A DNA stretch of 42,156 nt from Acanthaster planci. Its lineage: Eukaryota > Echinodermata > Asteroidea > Valvatida > Acanthasteridae. The stretch lies in the NCBI RefSeq assembly GCF_001949145.1, contig NW_019091402.1:926746-968901 (forward strand). The letters are read 5' to 3'. The notes under the pieces were generated by a model. It was given only the letters and a program-made list of their open reading frames with translations. It searched no databases and was not told the origin of the DNA. Numbering within the stretch: position 1 is the first letter of the stretch; each line of letters starts with the position of its first letter. Positions 11,437 to 23,100 of this stretch are shown here, piece after piece. The position numbers and the translations under genes are program-made.

Positions 11437-14400
11437 TCAAAATTTATTTTTTCTAAACACGAAGACAAGCACACCGACGACTGCCACAACGAAAAACAAA
11501 GCCGCAACAACAATGATAGCTACAACGCCAGGAGAAATCCCTCCATTATCCCCGTCTTCCATTCCAACACACAAAGGCAGGTCAGATGACCACTGACCAT
11601 CCGCTTGACAGGTCAGTCTCGAGGACCCTTCAAGAGTAAAGTCCTCGTCACACGTCACGTCCACAGTTGCATTCACCAGATACACAGACCCTGAAATTTG
11701 CCCGTTCTCTATATTACCTGGGAAACCACAGCTAACAATCTTGACCAATGATTTCTGGACTTCGGTAATCGTACCTGTCACAGCCAAGGTTGCATTGGCA
11801 AAGGATAGACTACCAGTGACTACTGCATCAAAGACACATTCAACCGAATCGCCACACAAGTCTTTAATTTCTTGGCTCACTCTGTTCAGATCAGGAACCT
11901 TAAAGGTAGGAGAAAATTCAGGAAAGTGGTAAGTGCTGTAGTCAAATGGAGATATGTAGGTGAATATGGAGTCCTCTTCTTTGACCAACCACTCCAAACA
12001 AAACTCATGAAGTTCCTTCAGTGATGAACCAGGATCCATAACGGTTCCATTTGGGAACTGGAAGTCATCGTCCGGGTTTCCATTCAGGTTACCAAGAAGC
12101 CCTGCGACTTGACCCTGAAATTTGGTGTCCAACTGAGCGATGAAAGACATCATCTCAGTATCAATGTACACGATGACAGCAATGCCAGCACTGAATGCCA
12201 TGCTAATTTTGCTCAGGTCAGAGTTGAAGCTGATTTGAACCCCTTTGAGGTGATGAACTCGNNNNNNNNNNNNNNNNNNNNNNNNNNNNNNNNNNNNNNN
12301 NNNNNNNNNNNNNNNNNNNNNNNNNNNNNNNNNNNNNNNNNNNNNNNNNNNNNNNNNNNNNNNNNNNNNNNNNNNNNNNNNNNNNNNNNNNNNNNNNNNN
12401 NNNNNNNNNNNNNNNNNNNNNNNNNNNNNNNNNNNNNNNNNNNNNNNNNNNNNNNNNNNNNNNNNNNNNNNNNNNNNNNNNNNNNNNNNNNNNNNNNNNN
12501 NNNNNNNNNNNNNNNNNNNNNNNNNNNNNNNNNNNNNNNNNNNNNNNNNNNNNNNNNNNNNNNNNNNNNNNNNNNNNNNNNNNNNNNNNNNNNNNNNNNN
12601 NNNNNNNNNNNNNNNNNNNNNNNNNNNNNNNNNNNNNNNNNNNNNNNNNNNNNNNNNNNNNNNNNNNNNNNNNNNNNNNNNGTCCTCCTCCTGATGGCAG
12701 TGAATTAACAGACCGATAACAGACGTCGGCACCGGGATGGAAGAAGAAATTGGCAAAATTGGCCTCCTGGAAGTTCACGTCGTTCCTAGCCTGTCTGTTG
12801 TTGCAGGGACATGGAGGGAGTCCCGTCGGTATATTCTTTAACGGGTACTTGGAAATTTCGCAAACAATTTTCCTAATAATGTACATAATACCAGATCTTA
12901 TCAGTCGCTTCAGGACCGCACGAAAGATAAACCTTCGTTTTCGTTCGGAAGACGGAGTAAGATAAAAAGCCGAGAGAGAGAGTCCATCATCAGAGAAGGA
13001 TCGGAGCTCACTTGGATTGATCGTTAGACTACCGTTGTTCAAGACGTCATCCTTCAACACCACTCCTTCCATTAAAACTGGATTTCCCTCGCTGTTGTAA
13101 TCGACGTCATGCCCCATCAGAGTCACATGTGAAACGTCTTCACCAAGACTGCTAGGATCCCAGGATAATATGATCGGGTTATCCGAAGTTAGGTCGATGA
13201 TGTCATTGACATCCGTTGAATTCAGCTGTTTGACATTGAGTAATGGAGGAAGGTCCTCCTCAGACGCGACATAGACGATGCCAGAGAAGGGGAATGATTC
13301 CCCATTATCAAGTGAGACATGAACGGCAGTTAGCCCGGTTTTGTAAAACGTGGGAGTTATACAGATGTAAGTATAGGAGTCTTTCAGTTCACCAGGAACC
13401 AAAACATTTCCAAAACCAGTGGAAAACTTGCACTGGGCATTTGGAGAGGTGATAGCGTTTGTCTGCACACAAGGAACGGTTACAGTGAAAACCTCGCCAC
13501 CAAGTTCTCGCAAGTAGTACGGCGTCAAACTCAGAAATTGTTCATTGCTTGGAAGAGATAAACCTGCAGCATATCCGTAAGATTCATCATTCTCATATCC
13601 ATAGACAATGACAGACAGTGGCGATGACTCAGGATCTGTCTGTTCAACGTAATAAACACCTTCTCCTTTTGGAAGTTGAACTGTCAGTGATGTATAGTCA
13701 GTGTTAGGAACATCAGTTTCCACTACAGTCCCGTTGATAGGAGATCCGTTCAGGAATACCGTTTGGCGCGAATTCTTTCGAACAATGATACTGATGAAGT
13801 TGAAAAATCCTTCGGAATCCTGTCCGGAATATGGTGGTGTTGTGAAACCGAAAATGAATCCAAAGTGAACTAGTGCAGGAACTTGTATAATTGACGGATC
13901 AAGCAGTTCATCATTGATGTAGACCAGCTGCTGGACCATGAGAGTAGGTTTGGTTGAAGACACGAGGCCGGAACCAGACAAACGTCCTTCCCAAAATTCA
14001 CCAGCACCTAATGACTGGTTTCCAAATCCTGGAATAGTGACAATTGTCTCAGTGAAATAGGCGACGATTCGGTAACTGTTGCTGTCGGTGCTTCGGGCTG
14101 CAGTGTAGATGTGATTTTGTCCCCAGCTCTTGACGGGTATCAGCTGCTCAGTCAGCGTATCGCAAGATGACCCTGGGTTACGTGAACACTGATTACCACT
14201 GAAAATGGCGACTGGCTTGTCCGTCTGAACGACACTCCCTGTTAAGTCTTGCGACGTCTGCCCTTGGATTTGAACAGCTTCCAACTTGTCAACCATGAAA
14301 CTCAGAACGTCGCCATCACTATAAGTCTGTCCTTCGAAGGTCACTGTACCACGTAAGACAACTTGAACTGATGTGGAATCTTCCGTACCTATCACGGAAA

Positions 14401-14930
14401 ATTGGGACTGCCAGACGTCTAGAGGGCTCGATGTTGCAAGTACATATTGCAAACCGAGATTATTTGTCGGTATTCCAAGAAAACCATCAGTGGTGAAATC
14501 CTGGTACATCAAGCCGTACGCAGACACCTCGGACGATGCCGAAATCTCTATTCCCTTGAAACTCCTCTCATTTCCATCCATCACCAACTCGGCAGGAAGT
14601 ACGGTTCGCCTAAATCCACCAGCCTCAAGGACAAAGCTCTCTTGAAGTGGTCTACCAGCTACTTGGAACTTGCTGCTGATTGTGACAGATGTTAACTGAT
14701 TACTGAATGCCACAACTAAAACGGTCAGCTCCCTCGATTCAGAACGAGAATCATGATTGTCGGAAAAGCAGAGGATAAAACGTTTACCTCTTGATATGCC
14801 GAAGCATTGTGGCTGGTTGTTGTCGGGTGTGGGTAACTGTATATCTACAGCCAAGACCACAAGTTGGGGAAAGGCACTTCCCAGGAAGAGAGCAACCCAG
14901 AAGAGATCGACTGTCGTCAAACTAGTTACA
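11437..14930 (-). CDS. IgGFc-binding/AMOP/VWD/Sushi transmembrane protein, copy 2
   Basis: The coding exon begins at 14930 after a consensus acceptor (tttttcttgcag) and ends with TGA at 11439-11437. Counting from the codon at 14929, the order is a hydrophobic N-terminal segment (LFWVALFLGSAF), an IgGFc_binding-type region including GIPTNNLGLQYV and KPVAIFSGNQC, a furin-like RKRR at residues 663-666, and AMOP beginning at LPPCPC. A sequence gap follows. After it come the VWD C-terminal part (GLLGNLNGNPDDDF), a Sushi domain at about 11733-11569 (CGF...VTCDEDF...LTCQADGQW...LC), a transmembrane helix and the tail RKNKF. The product is a type I surface protein with SUSD2/MUC4-like C-terminal architecture. 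The frames before and after the gap differ, so the gap length is arbitrary or hides an intron. The codon aligned with copy 1's ATG is GTA. The true start must therefore lie in an upstream exon, or at ATG 15007 if the intron-like stretch is retained. Confidence 0.88.
11443..11448 (-). terminator. Possible poly(A) signal overlapping the last codons of copy 2
   Basis: On the minus strand AATAAA forms part of the Asn-Lys codons three bases before the TGA stop. It is the only canonical hexamer I found near the 3' end. If used, the 3'UTR would be extremely short. It may equally be chance. Confidence 0.25.
12262..12681. other. 420-base assembly gap (run of N)
   Basis: The gap removes most of AMOP and the N-terminal part of VWD from copy 2. 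Bases 1-205 of the window, in the paralogue, show what the AMOP part should look like. Frames on the two sides are out of register by the stated gap length. Confidence 0.98.
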
Positions 14931-16589
14931 CTGCAAGAAAAACAAATTTGAAGACTCACGTTTTTTATATTCAAGAACTCCTTAGAGAAAACTACCTGCA
15001 CGTACATGTTAGCAGATCGGTGAGGTATCTATATATGGACAAGGGGTGCACTCATCTTTCTCGGAAAAACTTAAGAGAAAGGAAATATTTTAGTCTACTT
15101 ATCCTTCAACCAAAGGTTCCAAAAGCCCTAAATATTCACCCTTAGAAAGGCCATAAAAACATGAACCGTTTCCAAATCCCCTCCAATTACCCCTCTATGG
15201 TCCTGGGTCCATCCGGGCATTTACAGTCGTCATTGCTAAATCGGCTACAAAAAATAATGGTTATAACCAACACATGTATTTAGTTCCGGCGAAAATGTGC
15301 AGATTTCTATGGGAAGAAAATCTGTCACAGCGAAATCTCACTGTACGAAATTCCTGTTACAACGAAAGGTTTTTCTTGACTCCGTTGCCTGGTAAAGCAT
15401 TGTTAACGACCAACTTATAACGAGTGTTAGAAAATCGCGGTGGTAAAATCAGTGCTCAATAACGCTCAACGCATTAAATGCCAAGGCATGATGGAACTAA
15501 GTGACACCTTTGTAATAGCGGAAAACATTCGCGATAACAGCCAGCCAAATAAAACAAACAAAGATTAGTGTGCATAAAGTCTTGTGACGGACTGCATGAA
15601 AAACTGAATTGTATCCTAGTTTTGTCTCGGGAAGTTTCGATCACAATATATTATTTTTACTGATATCGTTAAATCTAAGGCAAGCAATAATCAATATATT
15701 TCATGCACACAAATTCTGAGGAAAAATGACGCATTCATTGCATTTTGTTCAACTGATCTTCCTGTGCTTACTTCGTTAATAGTGCCACTGAACATCTCAA
15801 AAACTATTTTGTTGTTTCCATTTTGACTGCATTAGCTTTTAATTAGACCCATTTTTTCGTTTAATTCAATTTTCGTCTGATGTCGACAATACCGGACCCT
15901 CACTTCTCATCTCTTCTTGATAGGCAACACGCCACTCCAGACTACTAAAATGTCACTTTGTATAAAAGTGAATTCAGCCACGTTTTACCTTGGATACGTA
16001 GTCTTTTAATTGTTTGAGTCCCTTTATCAGCCAAACCACTTTTTCAAAATACTGGGGGTCAGTGCTAAAATGCTTTTTGATACCGACCCAGCCAGCCACT
16101 TTAAGCTCATGAGCAAAGCCCAAGTTTTAACATTTCCCCCAGAGAAATGTACAAAGTTGCGCTGGTTATGTTACTGCCACACAGTCATAACAGTCGAAGT
16201 GACCTCAGCCCTGACACCTTGTATAGAAGTCACCAGAACAAATATTTCATGGAAAACCTTAACCTGCGTCATATGATTATTTTGCGCAAACATACTTTTC
16301 TGCAGCAACAATGTCGCGCACCCACAAGCGTTGGCCGGAGAATCTGCATTCTTTGGAACATAAAGGGGCATACATTATGGGGCCCTCACGGCTGTTTCAA
16401 AACAACTGGTCCAAAAAGTTATCGTTATGAAAAAGAAACTAAGTGTCGAAAAAAGGAATGCAAATTCCGAGAGAAGGCTTTGAATAAAACAGACCTGCCC
16501 AAAGAATTTTCTGAAGGATGAAAAATTGTCCTCCACCAGGCCTCTGGATCTGTTTTAGTATCCCTCGCTTTTCATAAAAGAGTTACAGC

Positions 16590-16612
16590 CGAATAAATCA
16601 AAAACGGTATTT
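16590..16612 (+). repeat. 23-bp exact direct repeat, unit 1
   Basis: The 23-bp word beginning cgaataaatcaaaaacggta recurs exactly at 17857-17879, about 1.27 kb away. Flanks do not match beyond it. It is probably a relic of a dispersed repeat. Confidence 0.5.
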
Positions 16613-17856
16613 CGTTTTTCATATGCTGTAGCTCCTCATGAGTTTTATTCCCTGAGTAAAGACACTTAATAACCTACATCAGCCCTATACACTGCCGAAT
16701 TCACTATGGGCAAGGTACCATTTTAATCTCTTCTTCTGACGGATTTATTTGCGTCGCGAGTACACAGAATCTGTAACTGTCATGACGGATACGCATAGCG
16801 GAATGATTTGTAATTTGCAAATCGAAGCAACAGCGAAGAAAGTATGACTTATTTCAAAGTGTTTGGCCATCTGCACTGTATAAAGTTCACAGCATGCGTT
16901 TACCTGTCTCGAAAGTGATTGATTTTGACGGCATTGTATGGTTGATTCTATAGTAAAGTTAAGATTATTGAAGGCCGTTCTTTGTGAAACAGCATTTTTA
17001 GATTCAAAATGATTGAAGGTCACTTAATAGCAGAAATAACATTCGGTTCTCACCCTGCCATGGATTGTTCCCTGTCAAAGAGCGTCCCGTGAGGTAATCC
17101 AAGAACATTTGCTGCAGTTGTGTTGACTTAAGGTTTCAGCCTGGTTCCCGATGAGATCCCGTACGATAAAATTAACTTTGAGTTAGTTAAATAACTAATA
17201 ACGGTGATCCTCTCCAAATGCGCTGATTACCTGTGACAGAAGTAAATGTGACCTTGAAAACAATGCAATAATTTTCCTTTTGGTGATGAAATGTCCAGAA
17301 ATCACTGCTAGACTCTTTGAAACCTTAAGCGTCCTATATGCATGTGAAGGGCTACAGCTGATTCTATTTAGGCTAGATACACATATAAGTGTGTTCACGC
17401 TTCATCGCCCTCGAGGCAGTGCATATTTGAACAGAACATGTCGCTTAAACATCATGGTTGAGCTCTTCATATTCCTCGTTTTTATGATAATATTATCTGT
17501 TAAAGATTACATAGGGACTGCAAATAAAATAAGTCCCTTCATACACGAATGACATTTGCTCGTGCGTTAAATCACGCGATTTGTGGCATTTTTTCAAATG
17601 ACTCTTTTGAACATGTTTAAAAAGATACCTAAGAGAAGTTAAATTGTTAGTTTTTTCCTCTTGGTACACTTCAGGGGTTTAAGTGTGAGGTCGCAAATAT
17701 TTGAGGAGTTTGCAATTGTATCTCAGAAAAAAATATCTTTGTTGGGTAAAACAAACCTTCAACTGTTTCACTTTCCTGATCTGTAAATGAAAACAATACT
17801 GAAAAGAAGCCGTATACTAAACAAAAAATGGCCAACAGCAGCAGGGTTAAAGGGTA

Positions 17857-17879
17857 CGAATAAATCAAAAACGGTATTT
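17857..17879 (+). repeat. 23-bp exact direct repeat, unit 2
   Basis: Second occurrence of the 23-bp word at 16590-16612, in the same orientation. Confidence 0.5.
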
Positions 17880-18630
17880 AGCCACACCCTACAAAATATG
17901 CTGGAAACAAACGTGACACATGATTCGTCTCAAGTAAAACAAAATATCTCCTGCTGAGCTGGGCGTGTTTACGATAGGTACCATATAGTGTTCCAAAACA
18001 GGGTAAATAGTTCCGCGTTCTTTTCCATACGCAAATCTACTGTGGCTTTGTTGATTTTACAAAGATTTCAAAAGTTCTTTGGCTTACATGTACTTGGATG
18101 GCAGGTGTTGCCTATAGGAGGACAGTGCCAACCCAACTGGAAAAGGGCAATCAATTTGGAATGGCAATCAACTAGAAGTTGGCCCGACATATCAAAGCCG
18201 ACTGAAATAAATGTGCATTTCATGCATCCTGATCAGCTAATGGGACACGTATGTTTCACTCCCATTCGACGTGTAAATGTGGAAATTAACGACATCGACC
18301 GTGCGCGGCGGTTACTTGACTAAATCCTGGTGAACCATACAGAATTGTCCTTAGCAACTTGCCAATCCTCTGTCAAGACTTCTCGATTTACTATTTCTCA
18401 ATTTCATTTTCCTAAAACTAGTTAGAAAAAGGCCTTATCTTACCATGTGAAAATAGGTGAAAATAAGACGTAAATTTCATGAAATGGGGCAGCTTCTTAC
18501 CTGGCACAAGTTGACTCAAGTTAGACTGACGTTGCTACCCTTTCGGTAACCACTAAATACCAACCGGTGTAGCGGTTCGGGTTCCATCGTATTCGGCCGG
18601 CGCGCCCCGACGTGGTGACCTCACACATGT

Positions 18631-18646
18631 CACATGACGTCATGTG
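18631..18646. promoter_or_regulatory. Perfect 16-bp palindrome with CRE core (CACATGACGTCATGTG)
   Basis: The palindrome centres on TGACGTCA, the ATF/CREB site, flanked symmetrically by CACATG/CATGTG E-box-like halves. The surrounding 18.52-18.85 kb is locally GC-rich and holds two more CACGTG E-boxes, near 18674 and 18813. This looks like a regulatory element or an orphan promoter, but no transcript unit can be assigned. Confidence 0.4.
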
Positions 18647-18960
18647 GAGGCGGTACTGTGGGTACACACAACCACGTGTGGCATGCCTATCGCGTATTAT
18701 CGGGTTAATGTACTGTACATAGTACATGACATGTACATGGTGAACCATGTCGCGGACGCCGGGCATAAACATAAGCCACGGAACGATCCTTCAATCTCTT
18801 TCCGGCTACATGCACGTGTAGCAGTGTTCAAACTCAGCTGACCGGTTTCGTTTGCAACATGGAGCTAAAGTCACGTCCCATGAAAACCTAAGCCAATCCT
18901 TGGTTGGGATATCCATGGAGGTATCTTATACTGATATAGTTGATTTTACGAGAAATCCCG

Positions 18961-18978
18961 CGCATACTCGAGTATGCG
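18961..18978. repeat. Perfect 18-bp palindrome with longer imperfect stem
   Basis: The sequence cgcatactcgagtatgcg is its own reverse complement. Outside it, 'aaatccc' and 'ggggaattt' can extend the pairing with small bulges, giving an inverted repeat of roughly 35-40 bases. Confidence 0.55.
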
Positions 18979-19928
18979 GGGGAATTTTTATGAAATTTTG
19001 GATATGGAGGTCAAAAACTGTTCTTGCCAGTGGCGATGTAGACAGCAAATATGAACGCACGTCCCTGCCCATTTAAACCTGGAGTTTTTGGCTGCAAGGC
19101 CCTTTTCTAGGTATCCAAACAAAGAATTTAGATTTTTCAAAAATTAAGTTATGCCATCATGTAACCAGTTTCCAAAGTATCAAAGGTGAGCCACTAAAAC
19201 CGGACTTTTTCAGCCTGACACCGTACACAGTCGTCGCACTCGGCCTGGCAGCTCCCATAAAGCTGATAAGGCGCTCTCATTTGATAGCCTTTTTAATAAT
19301 TTCCCTCTAAAATATACGTAGGGAGCACAGTGCTAACCGAAACCACGCGCTCATAAAGTTTAGGATTGCGCGCCTGAATCGCCGTCTGTCGGACGTCATT
19401 CGGGACTTCAGGGAGGGTGTCAAACCCCCTCTACGACGTTCTTATCCAAAAAATGAGGCCACCAAGAACAATACTAAACCAAAATGGCAGATTATTTCTG
19501 CTCCCCTGCCTTTCCTTACGGCAAGAAAATTGTCTAAAATATTTCTGATTACTGTTCATGACAAAATCGTGGTGATGACGTCATGACGAGCGCGCATGTT
19601 GGTCTGGTGGTTTGTCATTTTCACACACAAAAGACTTTGCAATCTACAGTGTCAGAGCTACGTTTTATCTCGTCCTTAACACTGCAGTTTTATAAGTTTT
19701 GTAACATAATATTTACCCTTTGATTTCAAATTACTTAAAATTAGCTGCATCAATTCTTTCCTTAAAATGCTGACGAAAGATGAAACCGCATTCTAAACAT
19801 GATGTTAATGGCGCAATTATCAGCATAATATGACTGGGTTATTTCTACATTTTATCCAAGGCAATTACTTTTCCAAGATTACTGTGACAAAGTACAAACT
19901 CTGACAATTATGAGAAAGCCCTCCACTT

Positions 19929-19934
19929 TTTATT
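19929..19934 (-). terminator. Candidate poly(A) signal of the dioxygenase gene
   Basis: A minus-strand AATAAA lies about 250 bases beyond the TAA stop at 20184-20182. It is the nearest canonical hexamer that I noticed in the correct orientation. Confidence 0.35.
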
Positions 19935-20181
19935 TCTTTTGGAATGCATATTGGTTTTCGTGTTTGACTTTTTTCCCCTTCACTTTCGTTTACAACCCCC
20001 CTCCCCCCAAATGTGGGGGGGGAGATGTTTTCGAAATTCATTTAAAAATGTATATACCTTTCTGAATTTTATGAAACGGTGAGGAAATAAATACTTGTAG
20101 AAGCCTGTGTAGGCATATTCGATGTTATGAGTTAAGGACCAACACCACTTGCTCGATGCAGGCGCGCCCTCATTGGACTGA

Positions 20182-23100
20182 TTATTTGTTTTCCAGTTTG
20201 ATAGTCTTGTCCGTCCTGGGATCCATAAAAGCTTTGCCTGTGATGTCATCGATATGTCGGCTCTCCAGAATTGCCGAGTTGGGAACCTACCGACGAAAAA
20301 AAACACTTCAAACTGAAATTTCCTCTACATAAACTCGACTTTTTAAGTTGGTCTTATTACATGAGCTCGCCATAACGTCACCGTGACCTTTCTTTAATTA
20401 GCTCATATTCCATTGTCTCGTATCTATTTATGCAATACATTGTTGAGTTTTACATTGCAAGTTTGACCCTAGTCTCGGTTCCAAAACGTTACTATGTGTT
20501 CGCGCAGTAAATTTTGCCAGTCAACCGAGGGCGCTATGTGACGACCGATTGCGCAAGACAATGGGTGCATCCCACGAGATGTTTTACAATAAGACAGGCA
20601 ATAATAAGGTGGCATCATAATAATATTTCTATAAACCCCGAATTTAGGACTGGTAGTTTCCAGTTTGGGGTATTTCTTTCGCAAAAATCCCCAAATTGCG
20701 GACCTATTTTGGATAGAGGCGGGCAGCTACATTCAGAAATGAGCGCTTAGTTTTACTAGTATTTTAGAGGTATCTTCATTAAAAGATGAATAAAAAAAAT
20801 TCGTGGCTAACCCCCATGAAATTGAAACAAAAAGTGATCTTCTGGCCATAATTTTGAGTTTCCCGTGAAAAACGGAGGTCATCCTCTTTATGAGAGTCAA
20901 CAGGTGGCGTTATTTCGGTCCGATTTTGCAATGTTTTCTATAGGCGCGTATTTGGTGTAGTGCAACCTTATCGCATGCGAATACGGACCTCGTCCGTCAC
21001 ATAGCGCCCTCTTTTGAGTGGCAAAATGTATTGCGCTTAAGCGTTCATGAATATACACCAAAATAAGTTTGACCCATAAACCGGTCAACGTGACTTTGTG
21101 TGATCGTGACGTACACCTCATGTCTTCTAACAGTGAACTGCTGATAAACATTATACTGGCAACTTACAATCCTGTCTCTACTTTGCCGGTGAGAGAGTGC
21201 GTCTATACAGTCAGAATGGATATCAGAACGATGAAAACAACGCACCTTGTGTAGCGGCGTATAGCAGGGATGGTGGTGCTCCTTGAAAGGATTGTTGCTG
21301 GCTCGATTGTACGAGATGATGAACACCCAGCGTCTTCTATCGCTGTCGTTACGGTCGCTCCGGTGCAGCACATTGGCATGGAAGAACAGCGCGTCGCCGG
21401 GGTTCAGCTCTACGTACACCAGCTCCAGCACCTTGTCAATGGAAGACAGCGTCACATGCATCATAATGTTCAGTGAATAACGCGAGTAGACTATGGAATC
21501 ACCAAAATGATAGTCTAGAATCCTACCTTCTTCGCTTCTTCGACGCGTGCTACATCTGCTCCAGTCTGGCCCCCGACCATAAGATGCTCAATGCGGCCCA
21601 GCTTATGTGAACCCCGAAGTACCTGAAACCAGTGGCAGAATATTGAGATAAATTATTCCAGACGTTTTCAGGTGACCTTTAAAAACACCCAACCCAAGAA
21701 ATGGACATTCCCTTACCTGCAAGCACCCATTTTCCTTGTCTGTCTTGTCGATGGCGATAAAGACAGATCCCATGTCAGGGAAGAGACATCCGTTTTTGTA
21801 CCAGTAGCTTAATATTAGAGTAAAAAGAAAGGATTACTTTATAAACTTCAAAATCCAATAAATAATGCTCAACAATTATCAGATACATCGTCAATAGGAA
21901 TATGAGCTTCGAACAGAAATAACATGACAAAGTTTTGGTCATTAATCATCTTACAGTTTCAAATGCAACGCCAAAGAATCACGATGTTTGAAAGATTTTA
22001 TTCTTTGAAACTGCACGAATTTAACAGTGAAGTTATACTGTAAAAAGTTCGATACGCTAAAAGCCAATCTGTGATGGGTGAGACCATTTTGGCGATAGGC
22101 CTGATTGTATACGGTTTGGACTATTTACGTACTGCACCGCCTAAAAGGCTGTTACAGACTGAAAGAAAACATTTTGTGCTTTACCCATAATCCTGATGCC
22201 ACACGTGTGAACCGCCTGTTCTTGCTTCCTTCATCATGAGTTTGGTGTGATAGTGGTACACCTCCCCTCCTAGAATCTAGCAAATATCACACAAGATACC
22301 AAAAACGACCTCAACCAGCCAGGCACCTACGCCTGTGATGGAGACTAAGTACCTTTTCCTCGTCTTCTGACCATGCATCTTAAACTTATGTCTGTAGACA
22401 ATGCCAAGTGTGTTATCTCCAGTAGTGACCTTGTCACATTAATTGCAACACTAGCCAGCAACGAATGGCCGCCTTAGTGGTTCGGTGTGTGAAATCTTGA
22501 CATTTTCTCCATCTTATCCTTGTGGTTATGCTTCTTGATTCCGAAGTCCCTGAATGCTATGACCCAAAAGACGTTATGAGCCTCAAGCTTGACCAAGAGA
22601 TGGCCCCTTTCTTTGCAACAGAGGCTCCTTTGGTTAGAACTGAACTTCGGTGGTTCATGCACGACTGTGGAATGTACGCGTTACGGTCGCATCGCTATCG
22701 ACAAAATGCAGTCCCGACAAGCGCAGCTCTTTTCGACCGATGAGGTGGTGTTTCTGCTCAAGGTGGATAATGGAATTTAAACAAGATTCGGAGTCCCTCC
22801 ATTTGTTTTGAGTGAGTCATAACTGGGGATGAATGCGAGGTTTGAAGAGTGACAAAAACTGCCTTCACAGATTCAGCCAACCTTTTCCATGGTGCCTGCC
22901 ACCTTCTCGCATCTCGCCAGCATCCCTGTCACATCGGAGCCCGGGTGGTTCCACAAGCTCAACTTACTGCACCGGCCTTCCCCGTCTGACAGATCGAAAG
23001 CGTGGGCCCGTATGCCCCCGTCCCGGTCGATGGCCGATCGCAAGGCGTCCATTTCCTCAGCGCTTACTAAAGACCTACAAACCGAGGGGTGGAAGAAATC

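Larger units (their letters stand above)
14931..20181. other. Intergenic stretch between copy 2 and the dioxygenase gene
   Basis: No domain-bearing exon was found. The part next to 14931 should contain the 5' intron and promoter of copy 2. A minus-strand TATA-like 'catatataga' lies near 15033, but no start exon with the correct phase could be defined. The 124-codon frame at 16147-16521 has no recognisable motif. Palindromes and short repeats within the interval are listed separately. Confidence 0.6.

Noticed and set aside
14996-15007. Mini-exon ATGTACGTGCAG|gtag as the start of copy 2
   Set aside because: Splicing to the acceptor at 14931 gives the wrong phase and an immediate in-frame TAG.
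16147-16521. 124-codon plus-strand frame
   Set aside because: No recognisable motif; probably chance.
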